A stretch of DNA of 64,000 nt from Calidihabitans tengchongensis (GCA_031459615.1 JAVKIE010000009.1:1-64000), one strand, 5' to 3'; positions 7,717 to 16,862 are shown, numbered from the stretch's first letter. Made by a program: numbers and translations. The notes: generated by a model not told the origin, from the letters alone.

Positions 7717-7849
7717 CTCCTCCCGCCCGCACGTCCCCGCCCATCCCGCGGCTCTCGAGTTTCCCTGGCCGGTCCTCCGCACCCGGAACGCTGGGCCGGG
7801 CGTCGGAAAGGCCTGCGGGTGCGGTTCCCGAAATTCATCCGTCGTGGCC

Positions 7850-8722
7850 ATGCGGGTCATGATCCCTTACGACGTCCCGGGCACGTTTCACCGGGCTCAG
7901 CTGCACTGCCACACCACCGAGTCCGACGGACGGTTCACGCCGCGCGACCTGCTGCGGATGTACCGGGACGCGGGGTACAGTTTCGTGGCCCTCACCGACC
8001 ACAACCGGGTGACCCGCTGCGACGACCTGAACGGATCGGACTTTCTGGCCATCCCGGGCACGGAGGACACCGTGTCGCGGCTGCTGCGCCCCCTGGGGCC
8101 GCACATGGGCCGGCTGTTCGTGGACGTCCCCCTGCGCGAGGGGACGGCCCAGCAGCGCGTCGACCGGACCGTCGCCTCAGGCGGCATCGTGTCCCTGTGC
8201 CACCCCTCCTGGACCGGGAACCTGTGGACGGGGACGTGGTCTCCTCAGGCGGTCGTCACGCTGCGGGGATACCACCTGCTGGAGATCTGGAACCCCCACT
8301 CAAACCCGACCGAAGACCTCCGCCGGTGGGACATGGCGCTCACCGCCCGCGGGCCTCAGGCGCCCGTCTGGGGGGTGGCGGTAGACGACTGTCACCACGC
8401 CGGGCAGTTCGACCGGGGCTGGATCATGGTGAAGGTGCCGGCGGTGACCGCGGAGGCCCTGCGCGCGGCCCTGCTGGGCGGGGCGTTTTACGCGTCCACA
8501 GGGCTGTCGGGGGAAGTGACGGTGTCGGACGGGCGCATCGACGTCCGGGTGGACGAGCCCGCCCGGATCCGGTTTGTCGGCCGGGGAGGCCGGCTCCTGG
8601 CGGAGGCGCGGGGAACGGCCGCCGGCTACCGTCCCGACGGGACGGAAGGCTACGTGAGGGTGGAGGCCACCTCCGGCGGACGGGCCCTGTGGTCGCAACC
8701 GTTGTGGGTTGCGCCGGAGTGA
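7850..8722 (+). CDS. PHP-domain metal-dependent phosphoesterase
   Basis: A 290-residue PHP protein. The characteristic metal ligands are visible: LHCHTTESDG (residues 19-27), then VALTDHNRV, PGTED, SLCHPSW and finally VDDCHH. PHP phosphoesterases hydrolyse phosphate esters or nucleotides using a trinuclear metal site. The protein lacks a polymerase or HisJ context, so the substrate is unknown. ATG 7850 is chosen; GTG 7844 and ATG 7859 are in-frame alternatives. The last 80 residues (from about VTVSDGRIDVRVDEPARI) resemble the small beta domain that often follows the PHP barrel in this subgroup. No signal peptide is seen, so it should be cytoplasmic. Confidence 0.8.
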   Translation: MRVMIPYDVPGTFHRAQLHCHTTESDGRFTPRDLLRMYRDAGYSFVALTDHNRVTRCDDLNGSDFLAIPGTEDTVSRLLRPLGPHMGRLFVDVPLREGTAQQRVDRTVASGGIVSLCHPSWTGNLWTGTWSPQAVVTLRGYHLLEIWNPHSNPTEDLRRWDMALTARGPQAPVWGVAVDDCHHAGQFDRGWIMVKVPAVTAEALRAALLGGAFYASTGLSGEVTVSDGRIDVRVDEPARIRFVGRGGRLLAEARGTAAGYRPDGTEGYVRVEATSGGRALWSQPLWVAPE

Positions 8723-8724
8723 GG

Positions 8725-8841
8725 ATGTCTATGGCGGCCCGACGACCGGGCACCACCGGGAAGAGGATTTGCTCTCAGTGTGGGGAAACCACGGGGCAGG
8801 AACGGTGTGGGAAGGAGCATCCGCCCGATGATCGGACCTGA
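8725..8841 (+). CDS. Possible 38-residue Cys-rich micro-protein
   Basis: A short frame starting at ATG 8725 (or 8731), directly behind the PHP gene and preceded by GGAGTGAGG. It contains ICSQCGETTGQERCGKEH, a C-x2-C-x8-C-x3-H spacing that could bind zinc. The end overlaps the ribosome-binding site and first codons of the next micro-ORF. Nothing similar is known to me and it may not be translated. Confidence 0.3.
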   Translation: MSMAARRPGTTGKRICSQCGETTGQERCGKEHPPDDRT

Positions 8842-8905
8842 GGTGTACATTCTCCTGGGGCTGATCCTGCTGGTCTGGTTCATGCGTCAGGCCGCGGGTG
8901 AATAG
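8828..8905 (+). CDS. Possible 25-residue single-pass membrane micro-protein
   Basis: ATG 8828 is preceded by AAGGAG at 8812-8817. The product begins MIGPEVYILLGLILLVWFM and ends RQAAGE: one hydrophobic helix with a short charged tail, the form of many bacterial small membrane proteins. It lies just upstream of the ArnT-like gene. Support is the start signal plus the transmembrane helix; no homology can be claimed. Confidence 0.4.
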   Translation: MIGPEVYILLGLILLVWFMRQAAGE

Positions 8906-8979
8906 ACCCGACGGTCGCGCGTCGTCCTCCCACCGGCCCGTGCGCCTCTCGGTGAGGCCGCCTCTCACCGGTCCTCCGG

Positions 8980-10548
8980 ATGTCTGAAGCCCCGCGCTCG
9001 TCCGTCTGGCCCGGGTGGTGGCTTGCGGCAGCCGTGGCTGTCCTGGCGGCGGGCCTGAATCTCCCCCTCACAGACGGCGATACGGCGCTGTACGCCACGG
9101 TCGCCCGGGACGCGCTGGCCCGCGGAGAGTGGGTCGCCTACACCTTCCGGGACGGGCGCGTCTTCGACAAGCCGCCGCTGACCCTCTGGCTGCTGCAGGT
9201 TTCCATCGCCGCGTTCGGGACGGCGGAGTGGGCGGTGCGGTTGTGGCATCTGGCGCTGGCGCTGGCGACCGCCGGCGCGACCTACCGGCTGGCGCGCCTG
9301 GTCCTTCCGGTGCGGGAGTCGCTGCTGGCCGCGGTGGTCCTGCTGACCTCGGCGCAGTTCTTCTACCAGGCCCTGGTCCCCCAGCAGGACGTGCCGCTGA
9401 CGCTGTTCGTGGCCCTGGCGGTGTACGGCTACCTGCGCTGGGAGGCGGACGGGCGCGTGGTCTGGGCCGTCGTGGCGGGGGTGGCGGCCGGGCTGGCCGT
9501 CCTGTCCAAGGGGCTGGTGGGGGTGGTGCTGCCGGCTCTGGTCGCGGGGACGCGGCTGGTCGTGGACCGTCCGCGGCCTCCCGCCCGGTGGCCGGTGGCG
9601 CTGGCCGTCGCGGCCGCCGCGTGCCTGGCGGTGGCCGCCCCGTGGTTTGTGGCGGCCGGACTGCGCCAGGGCCGGGAGTTTGTGGAGACGTTCTTCGGGG
9701 GCGGGACTCTGGGCGTGGGCCGCTTCTTCCGTCCGGCCCTGTCCGCGCCGGGGTGGGTGCCGGCTGCGGCCGGGCTGTTCGCCTACGCGGTCTTCCTGCC
9801 GCTGGGCCTGCTGCCCTGGACGGGGTGGCTGTGGCCGGCGCTGCGGGAGGGCCTCCGCGCGCGCGATCGCGTGCTGCGGGTGTGCTTTCTGTGGGTTGTG
9901 GCGGTGCTGGTCTTTCTGTCGGTGTCGCCGGGAGACAAGGTCATCCGGTTCCTGCTGCCGGTCTTTCCGCCGGCGTCCGTGCTGCTCGCCTCCGTCGTGT
10001 CCGACCCTCGCAGGATCCGGGGGGCGTCGGCGGTCTCGCTGGCGGCAGGGGGCCTGCTGACGGCGGCCCTGGTGACGCTGGCGGCGGCCCCGCTGCCGGC
10101 CGAAGTGACGCCGTTCCGGCCGGTGGCAGCCGCCCTGCTGCTGCCGCTGGCCGGGGGGCTGGCGGTGTCCTCGCTCCTCCTGCGGACGAGAGCCGGCCGC
10201 TCCGCAGTCCCCGCGCTGGCCGCGGCGGCGCTTGCCGGCTACAGCCTTCTCCTGGTGGCGACGGCCCGCCAGTGGGACCGGATGTCCCCGTGGAGGCCGG
10301 TGGCCAGGATGGTGGAAGTGGCGGCCGCCGAGGACACCCACGTCCTCGTCGAAGGCGAGCCGACACCGTTCGCCTGGTTCTACATCCGGCGGCCGGTGCG
10401 CTTTGTCTCCCGCGACGGGCTGGCGGCCGAGTGGACGAGCGGGCGGGTCGTGGCCGTCATGCCCGTGGACATGGTGGCCGCCCTGCCCGGTCCTCCGGTG
10501 GTGGTGGGCGGCGCCCCGGGCGGGCTGGTGGTGGTCAAGAACTACTAG
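8980..10548 (+). CDS. ArnT/PMT-like membrane glycosyltransferase (GT39/GT83 type)
   Basis: A 522-residue polytopic protein with about ten or more hydrophobic helices. The first periplasmic loop holds NLPLTDGDTALYATVARD and then RVFDKPPLTLWLLQ, the acidic and KPP motifs of ArnT-like transferases. These use polyprenyl-phosphate sugars on the outer face of the cytoplasmic membrane to glycosylate lipid A, glycans or proteins. The acceptor cannot be read from sequence, but the adjacent LpxB-like, ligase and exporter genes suggest an envelope glycolipid. The gene is convergent with the ligase/LpxB fusion and overlaps its 3' end by 14 bp. Confidence 0.8.
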   Translation: MSEAPRSSVWPGWWLAAAVAVLAAGLNLPLTDGDTALYATVARDALARGEWVAYTFRDGRVFDKPPLTLWLLQVSIAAFGTAEWAVRLWHLALALATAGATYRLARLVLPVRESLLAAVVLLTSAQFFYQALVPQQDVPLTLFVALAVYGYLRWEADGRVVWAVVAGVAAGLAVLSKGLVGVVLPALVAGTRLVVDRPRPPARWPVALAVAAAACLAVAAPWFVAAGLRQGREFVETFFGGGTLGVGRFFRPALSAPGWVPAAAGLFAYAVFLPLGLLPWTGWLWPALREGLRARDRVLRVCFLWVVAVLVFLSVSPGDKVIRFLLPVFPPASVLLASVVSDPRRIRGASAVSLAAGGLLTAALVTLAAAPLPAEVTPFRPVAAALLLPLAGGLAVSSLLLRTRAGRSAVPALAAAALAGYSLLLVATARQWDRMSPWRPVARMVEVAAAEDTHVLVEGEPTPFAWFYIRRPVRFVSRDGLAAEWTSGRVVAVMPVDMVAALPGPPVVVGGAPGGLVVVKNY

Positions 10549-12868
10549 GGGACGACGCCGCGGGCCGGGGCAGCAGGGCCAGCACCTCCGCCGCGATCTG
10601 ACTGACGGCTCCGGGGGGCCCCATCCGCTGCCGTCCTGCCTCGCCTCTGCGGGCCCGCTCGGCGGGATTTCCCAGCAGGCGCAGGACGGCCTCCGCGGCT
10701 TCGTCCCAGGAGCCCACCGCCACCACCGCATCTCCCAGGATGCGCTGCTGCAGCCGCAGGAACGGGCGCGTGAACTGGGGGCCGGGACCCGGGAACGCCA
10801 CCACGGGTTTGCCCAGTCCCGCCGCCTGCTCGTTGGCGGTTCCGGCCAGCCCGACCACCACATCAGCGACGCGCACGGCCGCGCCGAAGGCGCCCGTCAG
10901 GCGCACGGCCGCCTCCGAAGAGCGCAGCACGTCTCCGTCCGCCTGCCACCCGGCCCGCACGGCTGTCGCGTGCACGCGGTCCAGGTCCAGAGACGGCGCC
11001 AGCGCGCACACGAGGTTGACCCGCTCCGTCCGGCCCACCCGGCCCGCCAGGGCCAGCAGCAGCTCCAGGTTGCCGTAGGCCTCCTGGCGGCTTCCCGGCA
11101 GCAGGAGTACCGTCGGCAGGCGCGGGTCCAGGCGGGGGTCCGTGCCGTCGGGGCCGATGGTGTCCATCAGGGGGTTGCCCACATGGCGCGCCGGGACGCC
11201 CCGGGCCGCCAGGGCCGAAGCGGTGAGGGCATCCCGGGCGAACACGACCGCGGGCAGCCGGCGCATCAGCCGCAGCTCCAGCCACTGGTGAGGCTCGCCG
11301 TGCTCGGATTTGGCCGTGGCGATGTAGACCACCGGCCGGCCGGCGTGGGCGGCCATCCACAGGCAGTAGAAGTCCCCAATCGCCACCACCGCGTCGAACC
11401 GGCCGCGGCACGCCCGCAGGGTGCGCCGCTGCTGCCACCACAGGCGCAGGACGCCGGCGCGCAGGTCGGCCAGCAGGCCCGGCAGGTGGTTGCGGAATCC
11501 GAACCCCCCCGAGGGCAGCGCGCGCCGGGGGTCCAGGAGCGGGATGTCGCGGTAGGCCGTGCCCAGGCCGACCAGGGGAAAGGCCGCCACATCTGCCGCC
11601 GGGCGCAAGGCCTGCGCCAGGACCATCCCCACGGCGTCCTCCCCGTGGCCGTTGCTGACCACCAGGACCGACGGCCGGCCCGCCAGCGGGGCCGGATCCC
11701 CGGAGACCGGGGCAGGCTGGCGATGTTGTGAGAATGCCGCCTGCACGGCGACCAGCATCCAGAACCCTGCCGCCACGTTGACGGTCATGATTGTCCCGTC
11801 GAACTGCTCCCTCACCAGCAGGCCCACAAACGCCGCCAGCACCGCGGCGGCGAGGATCCGCTCCTCCCGCGTGGCCGCCGCGCGGCGCCACCGGTAGCCG
11901 GCTGCCAGGGCGCCAGCGATCACGGCGACCAACGCCGCCAGCCCCACCAGTCCCCCTTCGGCCGCCGCGTTGAGGATGATATTGTGGGCGAACGCGCGGG
12001 GTATTGCATCGACCACGACGTAGTCCGGGTGCACCATCCAGAAAGTGTTCATCCCCGTCCCCACCAGCGGGTGGTCACGAAAGATGGCGAGGGCCGCCCG
12101 GGCCAGGGCGAGGCGGTCCTCGTTGGCGGCCGGATTGAAGATGGTGGCTGCCCGCTGCACAATCCCCGGTCCAGCCGAGGGGAACAGCACCACCCAGACG
12201 GCGGCGGCGGCTGCCAGCGACACCAGTGCCGGTGCCACCCACCGTCCCCGCACCATCACGAGCAGTGCGACCACTCCCGCCGCGGCGCCCACCCAGGACC
12301 CCCGGGAGTACGTGAGGGCGAGGGCGAGGACAGAGGTCGCTCCGGTCGCGGCGGCCAGCAGGCGGACCGCCCCCGCAGACGTCATCGCCAGGCCCAGGCT
12401 GAGGACGCACGCGATCATCAGCGTCGTCCCCAGCGGGTTTACCGACAGGGCCGGCAGCTCGGCCCGGCCGGTCAGCGGGGTACTGGCAAGGGTCCACACC
12501 GCCGCCCCCAGGCCGCCGGCGACCCACGCCCGGACCAGCGCCACCCCCAGCGAGGGCCTACCGCGCAGGTTCCGGTAGAAGGGGGCAAATCCCGCCCACA
12601 GCACCAGGGCCGACAGCACGGCGGACCCCGTGGCGGTGCCGCGGTAGGGGGACGCCACCCCCGCCAGCAGAAACGCGGCGACAAATGCCGCCAGGGGCAG
12701 GTCCAGCGGGCTCCGCTCCCAGGGGATCCGCCGCGTCGCCAGGCCTTCTACGATGCCGAACACCAGCAGGAGGAACAGGCCCGCGGCCGCGTAGCCGGAG
12801 CTGAAGACCAGGGCGGTGCCCAGGATCAGCAGGCGTGTGAGGCGCGTCCACCAGGTCTCCTGGTTCAC
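10535..12868 (-). CDS. Fusion of an O-antigen ligase/polymerase domain with an LpxB-related glycosyltransferase
   Basis: A 777-residue two-part protein. Residues 1 to about 390 are polytopic with Wzy_C/WaaL features (YSRGSWVGAAAGVVALLVMV, then FRDHPLVGTGMNTFWMVHPD). From about 400, after a linker, begins a soluble domain, RPSVLVVSNGHGEDAVGMVL, with LLLPGSRQEAYGNL and GLAGTANEQAAGLGKPVVAF. This matches the lipid-A-disaccharide-synthase-related family known from cyanobacteria. Such domains are normally separate genes. The GTG start overlaps the stop of the GT2 gene (GTGA), so it is the last gene of a four-gene minus-strand operon. The likely role is ligation or elongation plus a glycosyl transfer in surface glycan synthesis; substrates are unknown. 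Confidence 0.8.
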   Translation of the reverse strand: MNQETWWTRLTRLLILGTALVFSSGYAAAGLFLLLVFGIVEGLATRRIPWERSPLDLPLAAFVAAFLLAGVASPYRGTATGSAVLSALVLWAGFAPFYRNLRGRPSLGVALVRAWVAGGLGAAVWTLASTPLTGRAELPALSVNPLGTTLMIACVLSLGLAMTSAGAVRLLAAATGATSVLALALTYSRGSWVGAAAGVVALLVMVRGRWVAPALVSLAAAAAVWVVLFPSAGPGIVQRAATIFNPAANEDRLALARAALAIFRDHPLVGTGMNTFWMVHPDYVVVDAIPRAFAHNIILNAAAEGGLVGLAALVAVIAGALAAGYRWRRAAATREERILAAAVLAAFVGLLVREQFDGTIMTVNVAAGFWMLVAVQAAFSQHRQPAPVSGDPAPLAGRPSVLVVSNGHGEDAVGMVLAQALRPAADVAAFPLVGLGTAYRDIPLLDPRRALPSGGFGFRNHLPGLLADLRAGVLRLWWQQRRTLRACRGRFDAVVAIGDFYCLWMAAHAGRPVVYIATAKSEHGEPHQWLELRLMRRLPAVVFARDALTASALAARGVPARHVGNPLMDTIGPDGTDPRLDPRLPTVLLLPGSRQEAYGNLELLLALAGRVGRTERVNLVCALAPSLDLDRVHATAVRAGWQADGDVLRSSEAAVRLTGAFGAAVRVADVVVGLAGTANEQAAGLGKPVVAFPGPGPQFTRPFLRLQQRILGDAVVAVGSWDEAAEAVLRLLGNPAERARRGEAGRQRMGPPGAVSQIAAEVLALLPRPAASSPSSS

Positions 12869-13761
12869 TCTTTGAGGGCTCCTTCCAGGGTGTACAGGTA
12901 GTGGCGGTTCAGCACGCCGCGCAGCGCCAGGTCCGCCAGACCTCCCAGGCGGTGCCGTCTTAAGGCCGACGTCACGGCCCGGATGTTTTCGCGGGTCGTC
13001 AAGCCTCCTGCGGTCTGGAGCCAGTACAGCAGGCGGTGCAGCCGCGTGGCCTGGATGAGGATGCGGGTCTGAAAGGTGGGGTGCTTGCGGTAGAAGTGCA
13101 CCGCGCTGCGGGCTCGGTCCTCTTCCTTCGCCAGGAGGGCATCCACATCGACGGGTCGGGCGGCCGGCGCCAGGTGGAACGCGACGGCCTGACGGCAGAA
13201 CACCCGCCGCAGCCCCAGCCGCTGCAGCCGGAGCCCCAGCTCAAAGTCCTCCCACCCGTAGCCGGGGAAGTCCTCGTCAAACAGGCCCGCCCGCAGCAGA
13301 GCCGCTTTCTCCACGGCGGCGTTGGCGGTGGTCAGAAACGCCGGCGAGGGAGGGACCCACCGCAGCCGGGAGCGCCGGGCGGTGGCCGCGTCGGGCACGT
13401 CGACCACCGGCCCGCGGGAGACGACCCCCGGGCCGCGGCGGCGGTGGACGTCCAGGTGACGGTCGAGGAAATCGGGGCGGACCACGATGTCGCTGTCGAT
13501 CAGGACCACCAGCGGCGCCGCCGCCTCCCGGATGCCGGCGTTGCGGGCGGCGCTGCGGCCGCGGTTGGACGGCAGCCGCACGGCGCGCACCCGGGGGCTG
13601 AACTCCCGCAGCACGGCCGCCGTGTGGTCGGTGGACCCGTCGTCCACCACGATGACCTCGTAGCGGTCTGTGGGCAGCGTCTGGTCTACTAGCGACCGCA
13701 GGCACTCCCGCAGCAGCTCGGCCTGGTTGTAGGTGGGGACGACGACGGTCAGGTCAGGCAT
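12865..13761 (-). CDS. Family 2 glycosyltransferase
   Basis: A 298-residue GT-A protein. It opens with VVVPTYNQAELLRECLRSLV and EVIVVDDGSTDHTAAV (nucleotide-sugar binding), then RGRSAARNAGIREA and VVLIDSDIVV, whose D-x-D binds the metal. A galactosyltransferase-type acceptor motif GYGWEDFELGLRL follows. Its start overlaps the end of the MsbA-like gene by 8 bp and its stop overlaps the fusion gene, so it is in the middle of a tightly coupled operon. It is probably cytoplasmic or peripheral, adding a sugar to a lipid-linked precursor. Confidence 0.85.
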   Translation of the reverse strand: MPDLTVVVPTYNQAELLRECLRSLVDQTLPTDRYEVIVVDDGSTDHTAAVLREFSPRVRAVRLPSNRGRSAARNAGIREAAAPLVVLIDSDIVVRPDFLDRHLDVHRRRGPGVVSRGPVVDVPDAATARRSRLRWVPPSPAFLTTANAAVEKAALLRAGLFDEDFPGYGWEDFELGLRLQRLGLRRVFCRQAVAFHLAPAARPVDVDALLAKEEDRARSAVHFYRKHPTFQTRILIQATRLHRLLYWLQTAGGLTTRENIRAVTSALRRHRLGGLADLALRGVLNRHYLYTLEGALKE

Positions 13762-15493
13762 CGGGGGACGAGCGCGGGGAAACGTCCACCAGCTGCAGGC
13801 CGGCCAGCCGGGCGTAGACTCCGCCCCGGCGCAGCAGGTCTTCGTGGCGGCCTTCCTCCACGATGCGCCCGGCCTCCAGGACGACGATCCGGTCGGCCTT
13901 GCGCACCGTGGACAGCCGGTGGGCGATGATGAACGTGGTGCGGCCCTGCATCAGGCGGTCCAGGGCTTCCTGGATCAGGCGCTCGGACTCGGCATCCAGG
14001 GCCGAGGTGGCCTCGTCCAGGATGATGATGCGCGGGTCGGCCAGCACCGCGCGGGCGATGGCCAGGCGCTGGCGCTGCCCGCCCGAGAGCTCGACCCCGC
14101 CTTCGCCGACCATCGTGTCGTAGCCCCGGGGCAGGGCCAGGATGAAATCGTGGGCGTTGGCCACCTTGGCGGCCGCCACCACCTCCTCCTCGGACGCGTC
14201 GGGGCGGGCATAGGCGATGTTGTCGCGCACGGTGCCGACGAACAGCACCGTCTCCTGGGGGACCAGCCCCACCTGCCGGCGCAGCGACCGCAAGGTGACC
14301 GTCCGCAGGTCCCGACCGTCGATCTCCACCACGCCCCGGGTGGGGTCATAGAAGCGGGGGATCAGGTTGACCAGGGTGGACTTGCCGGCGCCGCTGGACC
14401 CCACGATCGCCACCCGCTCCCCGGCCCGCACGTCCAGCGACACGCCCCGCAGGACCATGTGGGAGCCGTCGTAGCTGAACCACACGTCCTGCATCCGCAC
14501 GTCGCCCCGCACCGGCGGCAGGTCCTTGGCCTTTGGCGCGTCGGCCACACCCTCGGGTACCCGCAGCACCTCCATCACCCGGTCCAGCGCTCCCAGCCCC
14601 TGGCGCATCCCGGCGTACAGCCGGGACAGGGCGATGGCCGGCTCCACGGCGATCCCCGCATAGGCCAGGAACGACACCAGCGTCCCCGCCGTGATGGCGC
14701 CGGCGGTCACCATCCGCCCGCCCAGCCACAGGACGCCCACCAGGCCCAGAGCGGTGAAGAAGCTGACCACCGGCACCTGCACGGCCGTCAACTGGCTGAC
14801 CCGCAGGTTCTCGCGGAAGGTGCGCTCGTTCTCCTGGACGAACCGCCCGACCTCCCGCTCCTCCTGGACGAAGGCGCGGATGACCCGCGCGCCGCCGAAC
14901 GCCTGGCGCAGCAGCGACGCCAGCCCGGCGACCCGCTCCTGGGCCCGCACCGAGACCCGCTGGATCTCCTGACCGAACGCGCGCGCGCTGCCCAGCAACA
15001 GCGGGACCACCACCAGCGTGTACAGGGCCAGCCGCCACTGAAGGATGAACAGCATCGCCGCAATGCCGACCAGCGTAAGAGCCGTGCCGATGAAGTCCAG
15101 CAGACCCACCAGCAGGGCATTCTGCACCACCTGAGTGTCCTGCAGGCTGCGGGCAATGAGATCCCCGCTGGTCCATCCCGTGAACCGGTCCAGGGACCAG
15201 CGCTGGACCTTCTGGAAGATCATCCGCCGCAGGTCGGCGATCACCCGGTGGCCCAGGTACAGGCCGAAGTACAGCTGGCCGTACAGGAACAGGCTGCGCA
15301 GGGCGAACGCCCCCAGCATGACCAGGGCGGCCTCGTCCAGCACCGCCAGGCTGCGCGTCCGGACGATGGCGTCGATGGTCAGCCCCGCATAGCGCGGCAC
15401 GAACAGCTGGGCCGCCGTGAGCAGGACCACGCACAGCACGCCCGCGCCCAGGTGGGGCCAGTAGGGGGCGATAAGGCGCGCCAGGCGTCTCAT
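13754..15493 (-). CDS. MsbA-like ABC exporter half-transporter
   Basis: A 579-residue protein with an N-terminal six-helix exporter domain (about 1-310) and a C-terminal ATPase. Walker A reads GSSGAGKST, the signature LSGGQRQRLAIARA and Walker B IIILDEATSALD, with a switch His in IIAHRLSTV. Homodimers of this type flip lipids, lipid A precursors, oligosaccharide lipids or drugs. Its position between an LpxB-like gene (4-nt start overlap) and glycosyltransferases makes a lipid or lipid-linked glycan the best guess. The assignment to the family is secure; the substrate is inferred. Confidence 0.88.
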   Translation of the reverse strand: MRRLARLIAPYWPHLGAGVLCVVLLTAAQLFVPRYAGLTIDAIVRTRSLAVLDEAALVMLGAFALRSLFLYGQLYFGLYLGHRVIADLRRMIFQKVQRWSLDRFTGWTSGDLIARSLQDTQVVQNALLVGLLDFIGTALTLVGIAAMLFILQWRLALYTLVVVPLLLGSARAFGQEIQRVSVRAQERVAGLASLLRQAFGGARVIRAFVQEEREVGRFVQENERTFRENLRVSQLTAVQVPVVSFFTALGLVGVLWLGGRMVTAGAITAGTLVSFLAYAGIAVEPAIALSRLYAGMRQGLGALDRVMEVLRVPEGVADAPKAKDLPPVRGDVRMQDVWFSYDGSHMVLRGVSLDVRAGERVAIVGSSGAGKSTLVNLIPRFYDPTRGVVEIDGRDLRTVTLRSLRRQVGLVPQETVLFVGTVRDNIAYARPDASEEEVVAAAKVANAHDFILALPRGYDTMVGEGGVELSGGQRQRLAIARAVLADPRIIILDEATSALDAESERLIQEALDRLMQGRTTFIIAHRLSTVRKADRIVVLEAGRIVEEGRHEDLLRRGGVYARLAGLQLVDVSPRSSPDA

Positions 15494-16854
15494 GGCCGCC
15501 TCTCCGATCCCGCCGCCAGGGACAGGGCGCAGGCAGCGACCCGGTCGGCCGCCCCGGCCTCCGCCGGGTACAGCCGCCGCAGGTCAGCGGTGATGGCCGC
15601 CCGGCGGTCCCGGTCGGCCAGGAGGTCGGCCACCCGGCGCGCCAGGTCGGCCGGGCTGAACCGGCCGACCCACTCGGGTACGACCGCGCGGACGGCCCGG
15701 ATGTTGGGCAGGGCCACCAGCCGCGGCCGGCGGAAATACCACGCCGCCGCGGCTCGCTTGAAGAGCCTGCCGACCCCGGGCAGCCGGCTGGCCCACTCCA
15801 GCAGACCTTCGGCCGGCGCGCGGTCAATGAGGTCGAGCGGAACGATGACGGCAAACGGCACGCCGAGCAGGGCGAGCTCCATGGTGTTGGTGCCCGGGAT
15901 GGTCAGGACCAGATCGCTGTGCCTCAGGCTCTGCCAGGGCTCGCCGGCGACCCACCGCACCGGCAGGTGAGGCCAGCCCTCGCGCACCCGCCGCTGCAGG
16001 GATGCGACCAGGGCCGGGGAGAGGAACGGGGAGGCGACCACCTGGAACGTCACCCCGGGGCGCAGGCCGGCCAGAGCATCCGCGGCCCGCAGGAAGAAGG
16101 GGACCAGCTCCCGGGCAAACCGGTCCCGGCTGCCCGGCAGGATGGAAACCACTTCGCTTTCCCGCTCGTGACCGAAATCGCCGGCGCGGCCCGCTTCCGC
16201 GTGCGCCGCATCGGCCATCTGCGTCGTCCACCCGTCTCGGAGAGTATCGTCCCCCCCACCCTTCGCCTTCTGACTCCCCTCTCCCCTCCGGTCCTGACTC
16301 CCCTCTCCCCTCCGGGGAGAGGGCGAGGGTGAGGGGGCATGCAGGACCCCAGTCAGGGCGTCCGCCCGGGGATCCCCCGTCACCACCACCTTGCCCGCGG
16401 GGACCCCCAGGCCCACCAGGCGGCGGGCCAGGTCCTCGGAGGTGGCGCAGATGGTCTCAAACGCCGCATGCCGACGGGCCACCAGCGGCGTCTCCACCAG
16501 CGCGCAGGCGGGAACACGCAGCCGGCGGGCCAGCCGCGCGGAGAACCACAGGTCCCCGCCCAGGTGGACCACGGTGGCCTGCGGCACGATGTCCAGCGGC
16601 TTCAGCCCCAGGGCCACCCGCACCGCCTCCGCCGGTTCCAGGATCCGGTCAAACAGCCCCCAGCTCCGCGCCACCGCCGGCTCGCGCCCGCCCGCAAACT
16701 GGGTGGGCGACAGGACCAGTGTCACCCGCAGCCCCGGCGGGCCCGCGCGACGGGCGGCGTCCGCCACCGGACGGATCCACCCCGCCAGTTCGCCGGGGCC
16801 GTTGCCGGCGAGGATGAGGTCGACGATGTCGGGCAGCGCCGATCCGTGCGGCAT
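15490..16854 (-). CDS. LpxB-like (lipid-A-disaccharide-synthase-like) glycosyltransferase with an in-frame repeat insertion
   Basis: A 454-residue protein resembling LpxB: LILAGNGPGELAGWI near the N-terminus, VVHLGGDLWFSARLARRL, then VSILPGSRDRF and LVLTIPGTNTMELALLGVPF. LpxB joins UDP-diacylglucosamine to lipid X in lipid A synthesis, but no lpxA, lpxC or lpxD is visible here. Between about residues 172 and 232 the conserved fold is broken by low-complexity sequence (PSPSPSPRRGEGS), encoded by an intergenic-type repeat that kept the frame. The insertion sits between the two Rossmann halves, so activity may survive. A -10 element only 8 nt upstream of the ATG suggests a nearly leaderless mRNA. 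Confidence 0.75.
   Translation of the reverse strand: MPHGSALPDIVDLILAGNGPGELAGWIRPVADAARRAGPPGLRVTLVLSPTQFAGGREPAVARSWGLFDRILEPAEAVRVALGLKPLDIVPQATVVHLGGDLWFSARLARRLRVPACALVETPLVARRHAAFETICATSEDLARRLVGLGVPAGKVVVTGDPRADALTGVLHAPSPSPSPRRGEGSQDRRGEGSQKAKGGGDDTLRDGWTTQMADAAHAEAGRAGDFGHERESEVVSILPGSRDRFARELVPFFLRAADALAGLRPGVTFQVVASPFLSPALVASLQRRVREGWPHLPVRWVAGEPWQSLRHSDLVLTIPGTNTMELALLGVPFAVIVPLDLIDRAPAEGLLEWASRLPGVGRLFKRAAAAWYFRRPRLVALPNIRAVRAVVPEWVGRFSPADLARRVADLLADRDRRAAITADLRRLYPAEAGAADRVAACALSLAAGSERRP
16270..16337. repeat. CTCTCCCC...GGGGAGAG repeat with a 24-bp tandem duplication, inside a coding sequence
   Basis: CTGACTCCCCTCTCCCCTCC occurs twice with a 24-bp period (16270 and 16294), and the second copy runs into GGGGAGAGGGCGAGGGTGAG, completing the hairpin element. 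Similar elements lie between genes at 4024-4089 and near 23089. Here the element is read through in frame by the LpxB-like gene. Confidence 0.75.
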
Positions 16855-16862
16855 GCTTCACG

